Assembly: GCF_027498035.1 (NCBI RefSeq)
Contig: NZ_CP114978.1
Span: 4,154,001 to 4,218,000, forward strand
Direction of reading: 5' to 3'
Origin: Pseudoxanthomonas sp.
GTDB taxonomy: Bacteria; Pseudomonadota; Gammaproteobacteria; Xanthomonadales; Xanthomonadaceae
Length of the DNA: 64,000 bases
This document shows positions 8,679 through 17,667 of this stretch, one piece after another. Each line of letters begins with the position of its first letter. Position 1 is the stretch's first letter. Below the pieces are notes generated by a model. The model was not told the DNA's origin, ran no database searches, and was given only the letters and a program-made list of their open reading frames with translations. The position numbers and the translations under genes were made by a program.

Positions 8679-10120
8679 TGGCAACCAATCTCATGGACCT
8701 GTACAAGTTCACGCAGGATCAGGGCGCGCTAGGCCAGCAGCAGGCTCGTGACAGCGCGGTGCGCGGCCTTGCCCCCAAGATCATCCAGGGCGACCCGCAG
8801 GCGTACGCACAGGCCGCTGCGATTGATCCCCAAGCTGCCGACCAGTACCAGAGTGCCGGTGACAACCAACTGCGCAAGCTGCAGGGCTACATCACCTACA
8901 TGGACAAGGTGCGCGCGACGGGAAATCCGGCAGCGATCAATGCAGGCCTGCGCGCTGGTGGCCCGTTGATCAGCCAGCTCAGCGGAAAGCCTGCCCCTAC
9001 CGAGTGGACGCCCGACATGGACGCCGGGTGGGAGGAAATGAAGGCCAGGGTGGCGACGCTGGGCAACCGCGGCGCGGTAAAGGACGAGTCCTACACACTA
9101 TCCCCGGGCTCCAAGCGATTCGACGCATCCGGCAACGTGCTGGCTGAAGTCCCGATGGCGCCTGGCAATGCCCAGTTCGTGAAAGTGCCGGACGGGAATG
9201 GCGGGTTCCGCCAGATGATCTTCGATCCGCGCACGCAATCGTTGAGTGAGCCGAGTTATAGCGGGACGCCGGGCGTACAGCAGGGTGGGGGCGGGCAGCC
9301 CTATACGCTGGGCAGTGACCTATCGCCCGAGCAGATCGCTGCCGCCCAGGCTGACGCTCAATCAGGCGCAACGGGCGACTCCTATGTCCAGCTCCCGTCA
9401 CGCGAGGCTGGCGGCATGGGGTATACGGCCCCGAAGCCGGACGCCAGTCAGACGATCACTCCCTACCAGCAGGCGCTGCTAGCGGGGAAGGCGAGGGACG
9501 ACGCGCGCGCCGATGCTCAGTTCGCCTATCAGCAGCGAAAGGATGCGGAGAAAGCTTCTTCGGCGACCGAGAAGCCGATGCCTATCGGGGCTCAAAAATT
9601 GGCCTTCGACCTTCAGGGCGCTGTAGACGGTGCCAATAACATCGTGTCAGACATGCAGACCCATCTGGATGCGCTGAATGACGGGACGCTCGATCTTTCG
9701 CCAGCTTCGGTATTCGCGGCCAAAGCAAGGAATGCATCGGGGTTCACCGACGATAAGTCCCGTGCATACGCAGCTTGGGATTCCGACCGCCAGCGCCTGA
9801 TCAATGACTCCTTGCGGTTGAACAAGGGTGTTCAGACCGAAGGCGACGCAGCGCGTGCCATCAAGGAATTGCAGGCGGCGTCTGACACAGCGTCCGCGAA
9901 AGCGGCGTTCACCAAGCTGGTCAACATCAACAAGCGCGCTGCCCAGCAGCAGCAAACGAAACTGAGTCACCTGTACTCGCAATATGGGTTGGATGCGAAT
10001 GGCGACCGGGCCGGCGGGGCCGTTTCAACACAGCCCCAGCGCACTCCAGTCCGAACCGGCACATTGAACGGGCGCAAAGTCGTCCAGTACAGCGACGGGA
10101 CTAGCGACTATGCCGATTGA
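8678..10120 (+). CDS. DNA ejection / internal virion protein (P22 gp20-like)
   Basis: The 480-residue product is close in length to P22 gp20 (471) and occupies the same slot between the gp7-like and gp16-like genes. The sequence is Gln/Ala/Asp-rich with long helical segments and a middle region containing LSPGSKRFDASGNVLAEVP, a motif frequent in podovirus internal virion proteins. The C-terminal 200 residues look helical (QQRKDAEKASSATEK onward). There is no signal peptide or catalytic motif. It overlaps the downstream gene by 11 bases. P22 gp20 helps form the trans-envelope channel for DNA; that role is inferred here by synteny. Confidence 0.75.
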   Translation: MATNLMDLYKFTQDQGALGQQQARDSAVRGLAPKIIQGDPQAYAQAAAIDPQAADQYQSAGDNQLRKLQGYITYMDKVRATGNPAAINAGLRAGGPLISQLSGKPAPTEWTPDMDAGWEEMKARVATLGNRGAVKDESYTLSPGSKRFDASGNVLAEVPMAPGNAQFVKVPDGNGGFRQMIFDPRTQSLSEPSYSGTPGVQQGGGGQPYTLGSDLSPEQIAAAQADAQSGATGDSYVQLPSREAGGMGYTAPKPDASQTITPYQQALLAGKARDDARADAQFAYQQRKDAEKASSATEKPMPIGAQKLAFDLQGAVDGANNIVSDMQTHLDALNDGTLDLSPASVFAAKARNASGFTDDKSRAYAAWDSDRQRLINDSLRLNKGVQTEGDAARAIKELQAASDTASAKAAFTKLVNINKRAAQQQQTKLSHLYSQYGLDANGDRAGGAVSTQPQRTPVRTGTLNGRKVVQYSDGTSDYAD

Positions 10121-12833
10121 TCAATCCCAGCTTGCTAACGTCAAATGGGATGACGAGCCGGCCATGACGACAGCCGGTTCAATGCCTCAAGGCCTTATTG
10201 AGCCTGGAAACATTGATCTCTCGAAGCGTCCCGTCGTCAAGAATGCGGATGGCACGATCTCTACGGTCCGTAGCATCTCAGCAAACTTTGATGGTAGAGA
10301 AGTCCTCATTCCAACCGTGAGTGACGACGGCCGGGTCATGAGCAATGACGAGGCTATTGATGTCTACCGGAGAACCGGGCGGAATCTCGGAGCCTTCGAC
10401 AGCCCAGAAAACGCAACGGCCTATGCGCAGGCCCTGCATGACCAACAGGCTGGCATGTACGGTGAGCAGAAGCCGCTCGAAATCGACATTGTTGGCGGGA
10501 TGCCCGAGAGCCAGGCCGAAAAACCAATCGACCTATCCCAGGTCGTTTGGGACGATGCGCCAGCTCCTGCGGCCAACGATTCCGCTTTTGCCAAGATGAT
10601 CAGCGGGGATAGATCGCCAACGCCCCTGACGGCCGGCGAGGGGCTTGGGGCAGGCTTGCGTTCCGTGATCCAGGCGGGCGGTGGGCTGATCGGCGCGATT
10701 GGCGGCGATGCAGTGAATCACTACCTCATTCCTGGCGATCAGCCGAGTTACCGGGAGGCCGCTTCCGCTTTGGCGGACCGGCTTGACCTACCGAGGCCCC
10801 GAACGGCCACCGAGCGTGTTCTTGGCGACGTGGGCGAGGCGCTGACTGGCACGGGCCTGACGATGGGCATCGGCAGTGGCATTGGTGCGCTATCCAGCCT
10901 TGGCCGTGCCGGCGCCGTCCCCGCGACAAACCGTCTGGCTGATTTGCTGACTGCGCAGCCGGTGCAGCAGGCCATTGCTTCTGCAACTGGCGCCGCCGCG
11001 TCCGGGACAACGCGCGAAGCTGGTGGAGGCCAGGGTGCACAGCTCCTGGCTGGGCTGGCTGGCGGCCTTGGTCCTAGCGCGGCGACCGCTACGGGCGCAG
11101 CAGCGCTTAGGGGCGCCGTGCGCGGAACCTCAGGGCAGGGCATGCGAAACACGCTATCCGACTTCGCGACGCTTGGGGCAACGCCGTCCACTGGGCAGGC
11201 TTCAGGTCGAGGCTGGGTTCAGGGCTTGGAAGGACTTCTTTCCAAGGGTCCAACCAGTAGCGGCGTCATGGGTCGGTTCGCCCAGCGGCAGTCTGAGCAG
11301 ATAGGACAGGGTTTGAACGGAACTGCCAACAGCCTTGCCCGAAATGCCAGTGGTGAGCGTGCAGGCCGCGCTATCCAGCGCGGGATCCATGGCCCAGATG
11401 GGTTCACTGAAGGCTACAAGGCAACACAATCTGAGTTGTTTAACAAACTGGATGATCTTATCCCGGCTCATACCGGAATTCTGACGAGCAACACTAGGAA
11501 GGCAATTGCTGAATTGAATGCCCCAATCCCTGGGGCTCCTAACACCTCAAAGTTCTTCCAGAATTCGAAGGTCTCAGGTATCGGAAGCGCACTAGAAAAA
11601 GATCTAGCCATCCCGACTGATGCCCAAATGTCGATGGAGGATGCCTTAGCGCGCCTGGACCGTGTATATGCATCGCGGGACGCAGCGACTCAAGATGCGG
11701 GCCGCTTCTCTGCTTTTGCCAATGACCAAGCCAATGCCGCCAATCGCTATTACCCGGTTGAAGGGGCGCCGCGCGTTCCAGGCCGCTATACGCCAGCCGC
11801 ACAGCAGGCAAATGAAGGTGTAGTGGCGGCCGGCGAAGCAACGGATATAGCTCGTGGGCGGGTGGCTCAGGCTCGCGAGATCGAAGAAACTCTAGGAGAT
11901 CTTCAGGCTGCCGCAGATGCGGCCAACGGACGGCTTCCCTACGAGGCAATCAAGAAATTGAGGACGCTTGTTGGTCAACAGCTTGATGATGCCGGAATAA
12001 TGAGCGACTTCCCACGGTCCAAGTTCAAGGCCCTGTATGGGGCATTGTCAAAGGATCTTGAAGGGGCGGCAATGGATGCAGGCCCAGCAGCCACACGGGC
12101 ATTCCGGAGAGCGAACAATTACACCCGCGCTGGCATGGACAGGGTGGAGCAGCTTTCTCGCGTGATAGACAAGAATGGTGGGCCGGAGCAGGTTTTTCAG
12201 GCCGCCATGTCCGGCACCCGAGACGGAGGAACGACACTTAGAGCTGTCATGCAGTCTCTGCCTCAGGATGGGCAGAAGGCAGTCACGGCGGCGGTAATAA
12301 AGCGCATGGGTATGGCTACGCCGGGCGCGCAAGATGCTGCTGGCGATGTGTTCAGCGCAGGCACATTCCTAACTAACTGGAACCGCGTAAGCCCCGAAGC
12401 CAAGCGCGCACTGTTTGACCGCTACGGTTCGGGCTTCAGCCAGTCAATGGACCGAATCGCAAAGGTGGCTGACAACATCAAAACGGGGTCCAAGGTATAT
12501 GCCAACCCTTCAGGGAGTGCGGATAAGAACGCCGCCTATGCGTATTGGTCAGTGCTACTGACTGCGCTTGGCACGGGTCACTTGAAAACTGCGGCGGGGA
12601 TTGCAGCTAGTGGGGCTATGGCGAATGGAGCCGCTCGCGTACTAACAAGTCCGCGCGCAGTTAAGTGGCTCGCTGACTCCACGAAACTCCCACTAGGAGC
12701 TTTCATTTCAAACCTGCGAGATATGGGTGTCGCTGCCAATAGGGCAGGTGACGCCGACATGCAGGAGTTGCATTCGCTACTCGAACAGGCCGTAAATGAT
12801 CAGGCCAATGGCGCCCAGGAACAGAATAGGTAG
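10110..12833 (+). CDS. Large DNA ejection protein (P22 gp16-like)
   Basis: This 907-residue protein is the largest in the block and the last of the three ejection-type genes. Residues about 28-115 contain a module common in phage internal virion proteins (GNIDLSKRPVVKNADGTIST, then VLIPTVSDDGRVMSNDEAI and a YAQALHDQQ helix). Further in are Gly/Ala-rich stretches (about residues 175-370), long helices, and near the C-terminus a hydrophobic segment (SVLLTALGTGHLKTAAGIAA) that could insert into the host membrane. It is longer than P22 gp16 (609). I see no lytic transglycosylase active-site signature. Confidence 0.75.
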   Translation: MPIDQSQLANVKWDDEPAMTTAGSMPQGLIEPGNIDLSKRPVVKNADGTISTVRSISANFDGREVLIPTVSDDGRVMSNDEAIDVYRRTGRNLGAFDSPENATAYAQALHDQQAGMYGEQKPLEIDIVGGMPESQAEKPIDLSQVVWDDAPAPAANDSAFAKMISGDRSPTPLTAGEGLGAGLRSVIQAGGGLIGAIGGDAVNHYLIPGDQPSYREAASALADRLDLPRPRTATERVLGDVGEALTGTGLTMGIGSGIGALSSLGRAGAVPATNRLADLLTAQPVQQAIASATGAAASGTTREAGGGQGAQLLAGLAGGLGPSAATATGAAALRGAVRGTSGQGMRNTLSDFATLGATPSTGQASGRGWVQGLEGLLSKGPTSSGVMGRFAQRQSEQIGQGLNGTANSLARNASGERAGRAIQRGIHGPDGFTEGYKATQSELFNKLDDLIPAHTGILTSNTRKAIAELNAPIPGAPNTSKFFQNSKVSGIGSALEKDLAIPTDAQMSMEDALARLDRVYASRDAATQDAGRFSAFANDQANAANRYYPVEGAPRVPGRYTPAAQQANEGVVAAGEATDIARGRVAQAREIEETLGDLQAAADAANGRLPYEAIKKLRTLVGQQLDDAGIMSDFPRSKFKALYGALSKDLEGAAMDAGPAATRAFRRANNYTRAGMDRVEQLSRVIDKNGGPEQVFQAAMSGTRDGGTTLRAVMQSLPQDGQKAVTAAVIKRMGMATPGAQDAAGDVFSAGTFLTNWNRVSPEAKRALFDRYGSGFSQSMDRIAKVADNIKTGSKVYANPSGSADKNAAYAYWSVLLTALGTGHLKTAAGIAASGAMANGAARVLTSPRAVKWLADSTKLPLGAFISNLRDMGVAANRAGDADMQELHSLLEQAVNDQANGAQEQNR

Positions 12834-12980
12834 TCCAATAAAGGCGGCCGGGACCCAGATGTCATCCCACCAATTGGACGCCACTTCTTTCTCATGCTCG
12901 CGCTGCATCCAATCCTTCGGCCTACCGCCAAGGTTTGAAAGGTCGTAGTCGGGCTTCTGGGATTTCTTCGGATCGGCCAT
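12777..12980 (-). CDS. Small single-span membrane protein on the strand opposite the late genes
   Basis: The 67-residue product has a basic and acidic soluble N-terminus (MADPKKSQKPDYDLSNLGG, then KDWMQREHEKEVASNWWDD) and one C-terminal transmembrane helix (PAAFIGLPILFLGAIGLIIY). It reads leftward, against all other structural genes, and its last 57 bases overlap the 3' end of the gp16-like gene. The ATG at 12980 was chosen because the protein-like sequence starts there; upstream frame extension is low quality. Placement resembles a moron gene such as a superinfection-exclusion factor, but there is no direct evidence for that function. Confidence 0.55.
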   Translation of the reverse strand: MADPKKSQKPDYDLSNLGGRPKDWMQREHEKEVASNWWDDIWVPAAFIGLPILFLGAIGLIIYGLFE

Positions 12981-13003
12981 AGGCCGGCAATGTATCAAAA
13001 AGC

Positions 13004-13041
13004 GAAAGCCCCGGCGCTGGCAGGCGAACCGGGGCTTTCTT
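13004..13041 (+). terminator. Bidirectional terminator after the ejection genes
   Basis: A perfect 11-bp stem (GAAAGCCCCGG with CCGGGGCTTTC) closes a 14-base loop. On the plus strand it is followed by TTGTATCC. Read on the minus strand it is followed by TTTTTG, so it may stop transcripts in both directions. Confidence 0.75.
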
Positions 13042-13118
13042 GTATCCACCCGTGGGACCAGCACGAGGGAACCGTGACCAAGAATACACCCAAGACACAG
13101 GTCGGATTGACAGGAAAC

Positions 13119-13223
13119 ATGACCAGAAAAGGGGCTGACCGCGTCGGTCTTGTGCTGGCCCTGGCGGCTTTGATATTCGCAGCTTGCGCGGGCGCCGCAC
13201 TGATCGCTGCAACGCTTCAGTAA
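13119..13223 (+). CDS. Small hydrophobic peptide, single membrane span
   Basis: The 34-residue peptide is a short basic head (MTRKGADR) followed by one Ala/Leu-rich membrane helix (VGLVLALAALIFAACAGAAL). A ribosome site (CAGGAAAC) ends directly at the ATG. It stands alone between two terminators (13004-13041 and 13248-13270), next to the opposite-strand membrane protein. Size and topology would fit a small holin-like or exclusion peptide, but no lytic enzyme gene is adjacent and no function can be assigned. Confidence 0.45.
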   Translation: MTRKGADRVGLVLALAALIFAACAGAALIAATLQ

Positions 13224-13247
13224 CACCACGGCAAGAACACCCTCAAT

Positions 13248-13270
13248 ACCCCGCTCATGCGGGGTTTTTT
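13248..13270 (+). terminator. Intrinsic terminator before the tail-fibre genes
   Basis: A 7-bp stem (ACCCCGC with GCGGGGT), a TCAT loop and a run of six T form a textbook terminator. It ends 16 bases before the fibre gene ATG, so the fibre genes either need their own promoter or read-through. Confidence 0.85.
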
Positions 13271-13286
13271 CGTTTCAGGAGCCCCC

Positions 13287-14051
13287 ATGAGCGGAACTCG
13301 CTTTTACGACCCCGCGCCGGTCATGTTCGGTGCCGATGGCACTGAGATTGCCAACGGCGGCCTTCTCTACTTCTACGAGCTGGGCACCACCACCGAGAAA
13401 GCCACCTATAGCGACAGCGACCTGACCACGGCCAACACCAACCCGGTCGTGCTGGATTCGGCGGGCCGGGCTGAGGTGAACATTTGGCTGGATGGCACCT
13501 ACACGGTGAAGTTCACCGATGCGGATGGGAACGCCGTCTGGACGCGCACAGTCGGCGCGGATGAGAGCGACAGTGACGACATTCCGACGCTGGTGTCCGG
13601 CCAGTTCCTGACCAACGACGGAACCTCGCTCAAGTGGTCAGACATCACCCAGGTGCCAGACCCGACTGACCTGACCGACTACGTTCTGAAGTCGGACGGC
13701 ACCCAGGCCTACTGGGCTGAGAGTGATTCAACCGATGCGGATGTGGATTATTCGTCCACGACCATCCGTGTCGGCGGCATGTTGATCCTGATGGGCAGCA
13801 GCTCAATCGGCACCGGTGCCAATGTCCCTACCAAGAACATCGACTTCCCGCTGACCTTCGACTCGGCACCCAAGGTCTATGTGACGATGACACAGAACGG
13901 GGTCAACTCGACTGGCTATAGCGCGATTCCAAGCGTGAGTGCCGTGACGGCGACGTATTTCACGATCACCGCTGATTCCAATCGGGGCGTTTCGATTGCC
14001 AACGCCCTGACGTTTGACTACCTCGCCATCGGCCCCTACACAGCGGAGTAA
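13287..14051 (+). CDS. Tail-fibre / tailspike-like protein with head-binding N-terminus
   Basis: The 254-residue protein starts at ATG 13287 behind CAGGAG. Residues 1-95 (FYDPAPVMFGADGTEIANGG, LLYFYELGTTTEKATYSDSD, then VVLDSAGRAEVNIWLDGTYT) match the pattern of head-binding domains that attach podovirus spikes or fibres to the tail hub. The C-terminal third (FPLTFDSAPKVYVTMTQNGV, then FTITADSNRGVSIANALTF) is a compact beta domain like the tip modules of phage fibres. It is too short for a full beta-helix tailspike and probably works with the following fibre genes. Confidence 0.72.
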   Translation: MSGTRFYDPAPVMFGADGTEIANGGLLYFYELGTTTEKATYSDSDLTTANTNPVVLDSAGRAEVNIWLDGTYTVKFTDADGNAVWTRTVGADESDSDDIPTLVSGQFLTNDGTSLKWSDITQVPDPTDLTDYVLKSDGTQAYWAESDSTDADVDYSSTTIRVGGMLILMGSSSIGTGANVPTKNIDFPLTFDSAPKVYVTMTQNGVNSTGYSAIPSVSAVTATYFTITADSNRGVSIANALTFDYLAIGPYTAE

Positions 14052-14054
14052 TTG

Positions 14055-15896
14055 GTGGCGATCATCCAACCTAGCGGCACCGCGCCAATTGCCGGTGGAA
14101 CCCCGGCATCGCCGCAATATCAGGCGTTCTTCCGCACGATTGTTGCGGCGGTCAAGGCGCTGCAGGACTCGACCGGCAGCAGTTCTGATCTGTCCAATAT
14201 CACGATCTCTGGCGGGAATTCTGTTTCCGTCAGTGGGTCGCTGTCCGATGGCGCAGTGACAATCAAGCTGTCCGGCGACATCAGCAGCCCCGGCTACACC
14301 TGGTACTACGGCACCGATGCAACTGGCGCGAAGGGTTGGTACAGCCTCTATAACGCCTTCGATGCCGGGACGGGTCTGGTCAAGCTGCTGGATGGCGTGG
14401 CGATCTTGGGCGAGCTGGACAGCACGGATGACCTGCCGGCCACGGGCGTGTCGGGCACAGGCTACCTGATCGACAGCAGCTACTACGCATGGACCGATGA
14501 CAGCGAGTGGGACCTGCTGGACGTGACCGGCGTAGTCGGCTATCGGCTCGATGATCTGGACGACACCGGCACGGGCGCGGCGCTGGTCAAGATCACTCGC
14601 GACGCCTATGGCCGCGTGGAGGGCACTGAGGCGGCGACAACGGATGACCTGACGGAAGGAACTAGCCGTCTCTACTTCACTTCAGCCCGGGTCTATACGG
14701 CGGTCAAGGCACAGCTGGTTGCCGGCGACAACGTAACGCTGACCGTAGACGACGCGGCGCGCACGATCACCATCGCCGCGACTAGTAGCGGGACCATCGC
14801 CGCTTTCAATGTCCTCGGCGTTCTTGACTCGACCGGCGATCTGCCGGCGACGGCGACCACGGGCGACGCCTATGTAATCGACGGCAATATCTGGGTCTAT
14901 TCGTCGGACGGGGTTTGGGAAGATGCTGGCGCTTTCGTTGGGCCGCAGGGTGAAACGGGCGCCACTGGCGCTACCGGCGAGACAGGGGCCACTGGTCCGC
15001 AAGGTGAGACTGGACCCCAAGGCGAGCAAGGCGCCCAGGGTGAACAAGGGCCTCAGGGCGAGCAGGGCATCCAAGGAGAGGCTGGCCCCCAGGGTGAAGC
15101 GGGGCTGCAGGGCGAGCAAGGAGAAAAGGGCGATACCGGCGACACCGGCCCCGCAGGTGCTGATGGCCTCGGCGTCCCCGCTGGCGGTGCCGCTGGACAG
15201 GTGCTGACCAAAGTCTCCGCTACCGACAACGACACCGAATGGTCAGACCCGGCCGGCGGAGGCGCTTGGGGCGAGATCACCGGCACGCTTGCTGATCAAA
15301 CCGACCTGCAAGCCGCCTTGGATGAAAAGGCCAGCACGTCTGACCTCGCAACGGTGGCAACCTCGGGCAGCTACAACGACCTTGCCGACACGCCGACACT
15401 AGGCACGGCTGCTGCCACTGATTCCAGCGAATACGCCACCGCAGCACAGGGCGCGCTCGCTGATACGGCGCTGCAGTCCATTGTGGCCGGAGATAACGTC
15501 ACGGTAGACGCGACCGATCCACTGAATCCGATTGTCAACGCGACGGGCGTGACCTTCTCCGTCACCCTTGGCGAAGCCATCGCATCTGGTGCGCTGGCCT
15601 ATATCGCAAGCGATAGTCTGGCCTACAAAGCCGACGACGCCAGCTCCGACACTGCAGCCGCGTTCTTCATCATCACGGGCGGTGCATCAGGCGCAGGCAC
15701 AACGGCGACGAATACCGGCGTTCTGACGACCACAGGACTGACCGCAGGGACGACATACGTCCTCGGCACAAGCGGTGCGATTGTGACCCTTGCCAGTGCC
15801 AGCTCGGCAAGTGGATCACTCCTGCAAATCGTCGGCGCCGCGATCTCGACAGCCGAGCTGGCGATCTCGATCCAGCCCGCAATTTTGAGGGGATGA
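14055..15896 (+). CDS. Collagen-like tail-fibre protein
   Basis: The roughly 613-residue protein contains an uninterrupted run of Gly-X-Y triplets at about residues 295-370 (GPQGETGATGATGETGATGP and on through GEQGEKGDTGDTGPAG). This is expected to form a trimeric collagen-like shaft. It is preceded by two similar GDLPATA...GDAYVI modules (near residues 120 and 260) and followed by a Ser/Ala/Thr-rich beta region ending in a compact tip. Start is GTG 14055; a TTG codon directly before it is the alternative. There is no canonical ribosome site, so coupling to the gene ending at 14051 is likely. Collagen-like shafts are known in phage fibres. Confidence 0.78.
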   Translation: MAIIQPSGTAPIAGGTPASPQYQAFFRTIVAAVKALQDSTGSSSDLSNITISGGNSVSVSGSLSDGAVTIKLSGDISSPGYTWYYGTDATGAKGWYSLYNAFDAGTGLVKLLDGVAILGELDSTDDLPATGVSGTGYLIDSSYYAWTDDSEWDLLDVTGVVGYRLDDLDDTGTGAALVKITRDAYGRVEGTEAATTDDLTEGTSRLYFTSARVYTAVKAQLVAGDNVTLTVDDAARTITIAATSSGTIAAFNVLGVLDSTGDLPATATTGDAYVIDGNIWVYSSDGVWEDAGAFVGPQGETGATGATGETGATGPQGETGPQGEQGAQGEQGPQGEQGIQGEAGPQGEAGLQGEQGEKGDTGDTGPAGADGLGVPAGGAAGQVLTKVSATDNDTEWSDPAGGGAWGEITGTLADQTDLQAALDEKASTSDLATVATSGSYNDLADTPTLGTAAATDSSEYATAAQGALADTALQSIVAGDNVTVDATDPLNPIVNATGVTFSVTLGEAIASGALAYIASDSLAYKADDASSDTAAAFFIITGGASGAGTTATNTGVLTTTGLTAGTTYVLGTSGAIVTLASASSASGSLLQIVGAAISTAELAISIQPAILRG

Positions 15897-15897
15897 A

Positions 15898-16863
15898 ATG
15901 ACGACTTATGCAGGCACTTGGCTGCCTATTGCGACAACTCAGGCCACGGCATGGGATGCGATTTCGGCTATTGGTGCAGCCTTCGATGCTGTCGGATTCG
16001 GATTGACAAGCGACACCGGGCAGATCACGAGCGCGGCGAGCATCACCATTCCTACGACTGCGTCGGCGCTCGCGGCCCCGACCGCTCTTGGCTACCAGAT
16101 GAGGCGGCTCGTATCGTCCCATGGGTTTGGGACGATCTATGTCCGGCTAGATTTCTTCGTATACCCGTCAACCTCAAACACTGCTTCGACTTATCGGCTG
16201 TTGCTCCGATATACCATTGGCACTGGAACTAACGGGGCTGGCGTTCTTTCTGGAACCTATACTCCGTCATATACGAACTACTTCAATTACCTTTACATGG
16301 CGGCCAGCTCGATATCGCTGACCGCAACTCGCCCGTTCTACGTTTCTAGTGACGGGGAGAATTACGTCTCGTTCTGCAACGATCCTGTGCTGTCAAGCGG
16401 AGCATCGGGTGATGCGCAGTCGTTCGTTGTTGAGCGGACAAGAGATCCGGGAACTGGCACATACACGTCTGCCGGGTTCGAGATAATCAGCCCGGGTAAT
16501 TATGCAGTTGCGGCAGCAGCTTCCGATAGCGGGTACTACTGTGGGGCAGCAATTTCGGTTGCCAACTCGACGGTTCTTATGATCACTGACATTCCGGCTC
16601 AGTGCCCAGGATACAACCTCCGTAGTACCAGTGCCGCGACAGTGTACGCTTACCCGATTTCGTCCTTCTACCCGGACCCCTACGGCCCGATAACGGGCGC
16701 AGTCGCCGTCATGAGTTCCGTCGCTACGCCCGGGCTCACGATTACCACCAACATGTACGGAAGCGATGTTACGTACATCATTGCAGCATCGTGTCGCGGG
16801 TCGATTCTTGGGGGCGGATACTACACCAGCACCTTTGCAAAAATTGCCTTCAGGTACGATTAG
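15898..16863 (+). CDS. Phage fibre-associated protein of unknown function
   Basis: The 321-residue product is rich in Ser, Thr, Ala, Tyr and Gly with alternating hydrophobic beta patterns, and has no signal peptide or catalytic motif. It starts one base after the collagen-like gene stop and ends directly before the next gene, so it belongs to the fibre block. It could be a receptor-binding or fibre-cap protein, but I do not recognise the family. Confidence 0.65.
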   Translation: MTTYAGTWLPIATTQATAWDAISAIGAAFDAVGFGLTSDTGQITSAASITIPTTASALAAPTALGYQMRRLVSSHGFGTIYVRLDFFVYPSTSNTASTYRLLLRYTIGTGTNGAGVLSGTYTPSYTNYFNYLYMAASSISLTATRPFYVSSDGENYVSFCNDPVLSSGASGDAQSFVVERTRDPGTGTYTSAGFEIISPGNYAVAAAASDSGYYCGAAISVANSTVLMITDIPAQCPGYNLRSTSAATVYAYPISSFYPDPYGPITGAVAVMSSVATPGLTITTNMYGSDVTYIIAASCRGSILGGGYYTSTFAKIAFRYD

Positions 16864-17073
16864 ATGGCGACGACGGTCAATAACAAATCTTCTGGGTTTC
16901 CGTGGTTTTTCTACGCAGCGGTTTCGTTCGCTACACCTGCGCCTTCGGCGATGCGTGGAGCCTTGACCGCAAACTACTACGGCGTATCAATCGGCGGCGG
17001 GGCGACAGCCGAGACTGAAGCCGAGTTCGTCATCCTCAACGAAGACGAAGTGTCGCTGACGGAGGTGGCGTGA
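16864..17073 (+). CDS. Small phage protein of unknown function
   Basis: This 69-residue protein directly abuts the upstream stop codon (TAG-ATG) and overlaps the next gene's ATG by one base. The sequence has an aromatic hydrophobic stretch (FPWFFYAAVSFATPAP) and an acidic C-terminus (FVILNEDEVSLTEV). Tight packing in the fibre operon supports that it is translated. No function is recognisable. Confidence 0.55.
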   Translation: MATTVNNKSSGFPWFFYAAVSFATPAPSAMRGALTANYYGVSIGGGATAETEAEFVILNEDEVSLTEVA

Positions 17074-17468
17074 TGGCTTCTCCGCTCAAGACCCGCAAGG
17101 GTGTCCTTTCATCTTCTGGATCAGGCGATGCTGGCAAGGTGCCATTGCTTGGAAGCGATGGCACCCTAGATGCTTCATTCCTAGGCGGCTTCGGACTTGC
17201 CGAGAGCGGCTCGACGACGGCGGTGAGCGGCGGCGGGCACACGGCGACGACGTCGGTCACGTATACGGGCACGTACAGCAATCCGCCCTTCGTCATCGTC
17301 ATGCCCCTTGTCAGTGAGGCGGTCTCGGGCGGCGGGTTCCTGCCGGCGTATTCGTTTCCCTCGCAGACAAGTACAGGCTTCACAATCAAGTTCGACATCA
17401 ACGAAGGCAGCTCGTCGGTCGGAGCTATTGTGGACATTCCGTTCCGATGGATTGCCCTGTCGGAATAG
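17073..17468 (+). CDS. Probable tail-fibre tip protein
   Basis: The 131-residue product opens with a Ser/Gly linker containing LLGSDGTLDASFLGGFG, a motif often seen where phage fibres switch to a tip domain. It ends in a compact beta domain (PFVIVMPLVSEAVSGGGFLP, then GFTIKFDINEGSSSVGAIVD). GGAGG at 17061-17065 sets the start at ATG 17073; an in-frame GTG at 17070 is possible. Position as the last fibre gene fits a host-recognition role, which is inferred. Confidence 0.62.
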   Translation: MASPLKTRKGVLSSSGSGDAGKVPLLGSDGTLDASFLGGFGLAESGSTTAVSGGGHTATTSVTYTGTYSNPPFVIVMPLVSEAVSGGGFLPAYSFPSQTSTGFTIKFDINEGSSSVGAIVDIPFRWIALSE

Positions 17469-17529
17469 TCCTACCCCGAGCCGCGCCGGCCGCTGATAGG
17501 ACCATGTTGTGGGTTCGCGCAAAATGGTA

Positions 17530-17630
17530 TCGCCCTCCCGGCAGCACGCCTGCGCACCGGCAACGGATGCCGCTCATGCACTGAAGCAGGCGCCCCCTTG
17601 AGCAAGGAGCTAGCTGGGCCGGGAGGGCAT
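17530..17630. ncRNA. Candidate structured RNA in the prophage intergenic gap
   Basis: The 199-base gap between two phage genes holds nested perfect inverted repeats. An 11-bp outer stem (GCCCTCCCGGC at 17532-17542 with GCCGGGAGGGC at 17618-17628) encloses a 7-bp stem (CGCCTGC 17547-17553 with GCAGGCG 17586-17592). That stem itself holds a 5-bp CGGCA/TGCCG hairpin (17558-17572). A small CCTT-GAGC-AAGG hairpin sits at 17596-17607. No open frame and no U-tract are seen. The strand and function are unknown; structure alone is the evidence. Confidence 0.4.
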
Positions 17631-17667
17631 CTCCCCACCTGAGACGCCGCCCCGGTAGCCTGCCGCC

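Noticed and set aside
12834..13286. Phage lysis cassette (holin, endolysin, Rz)
   Set aside because: Small hydrophobic peptides are present but no muramidase, amidase or transglycosylase gene is anywhere in the prophage part of the window.
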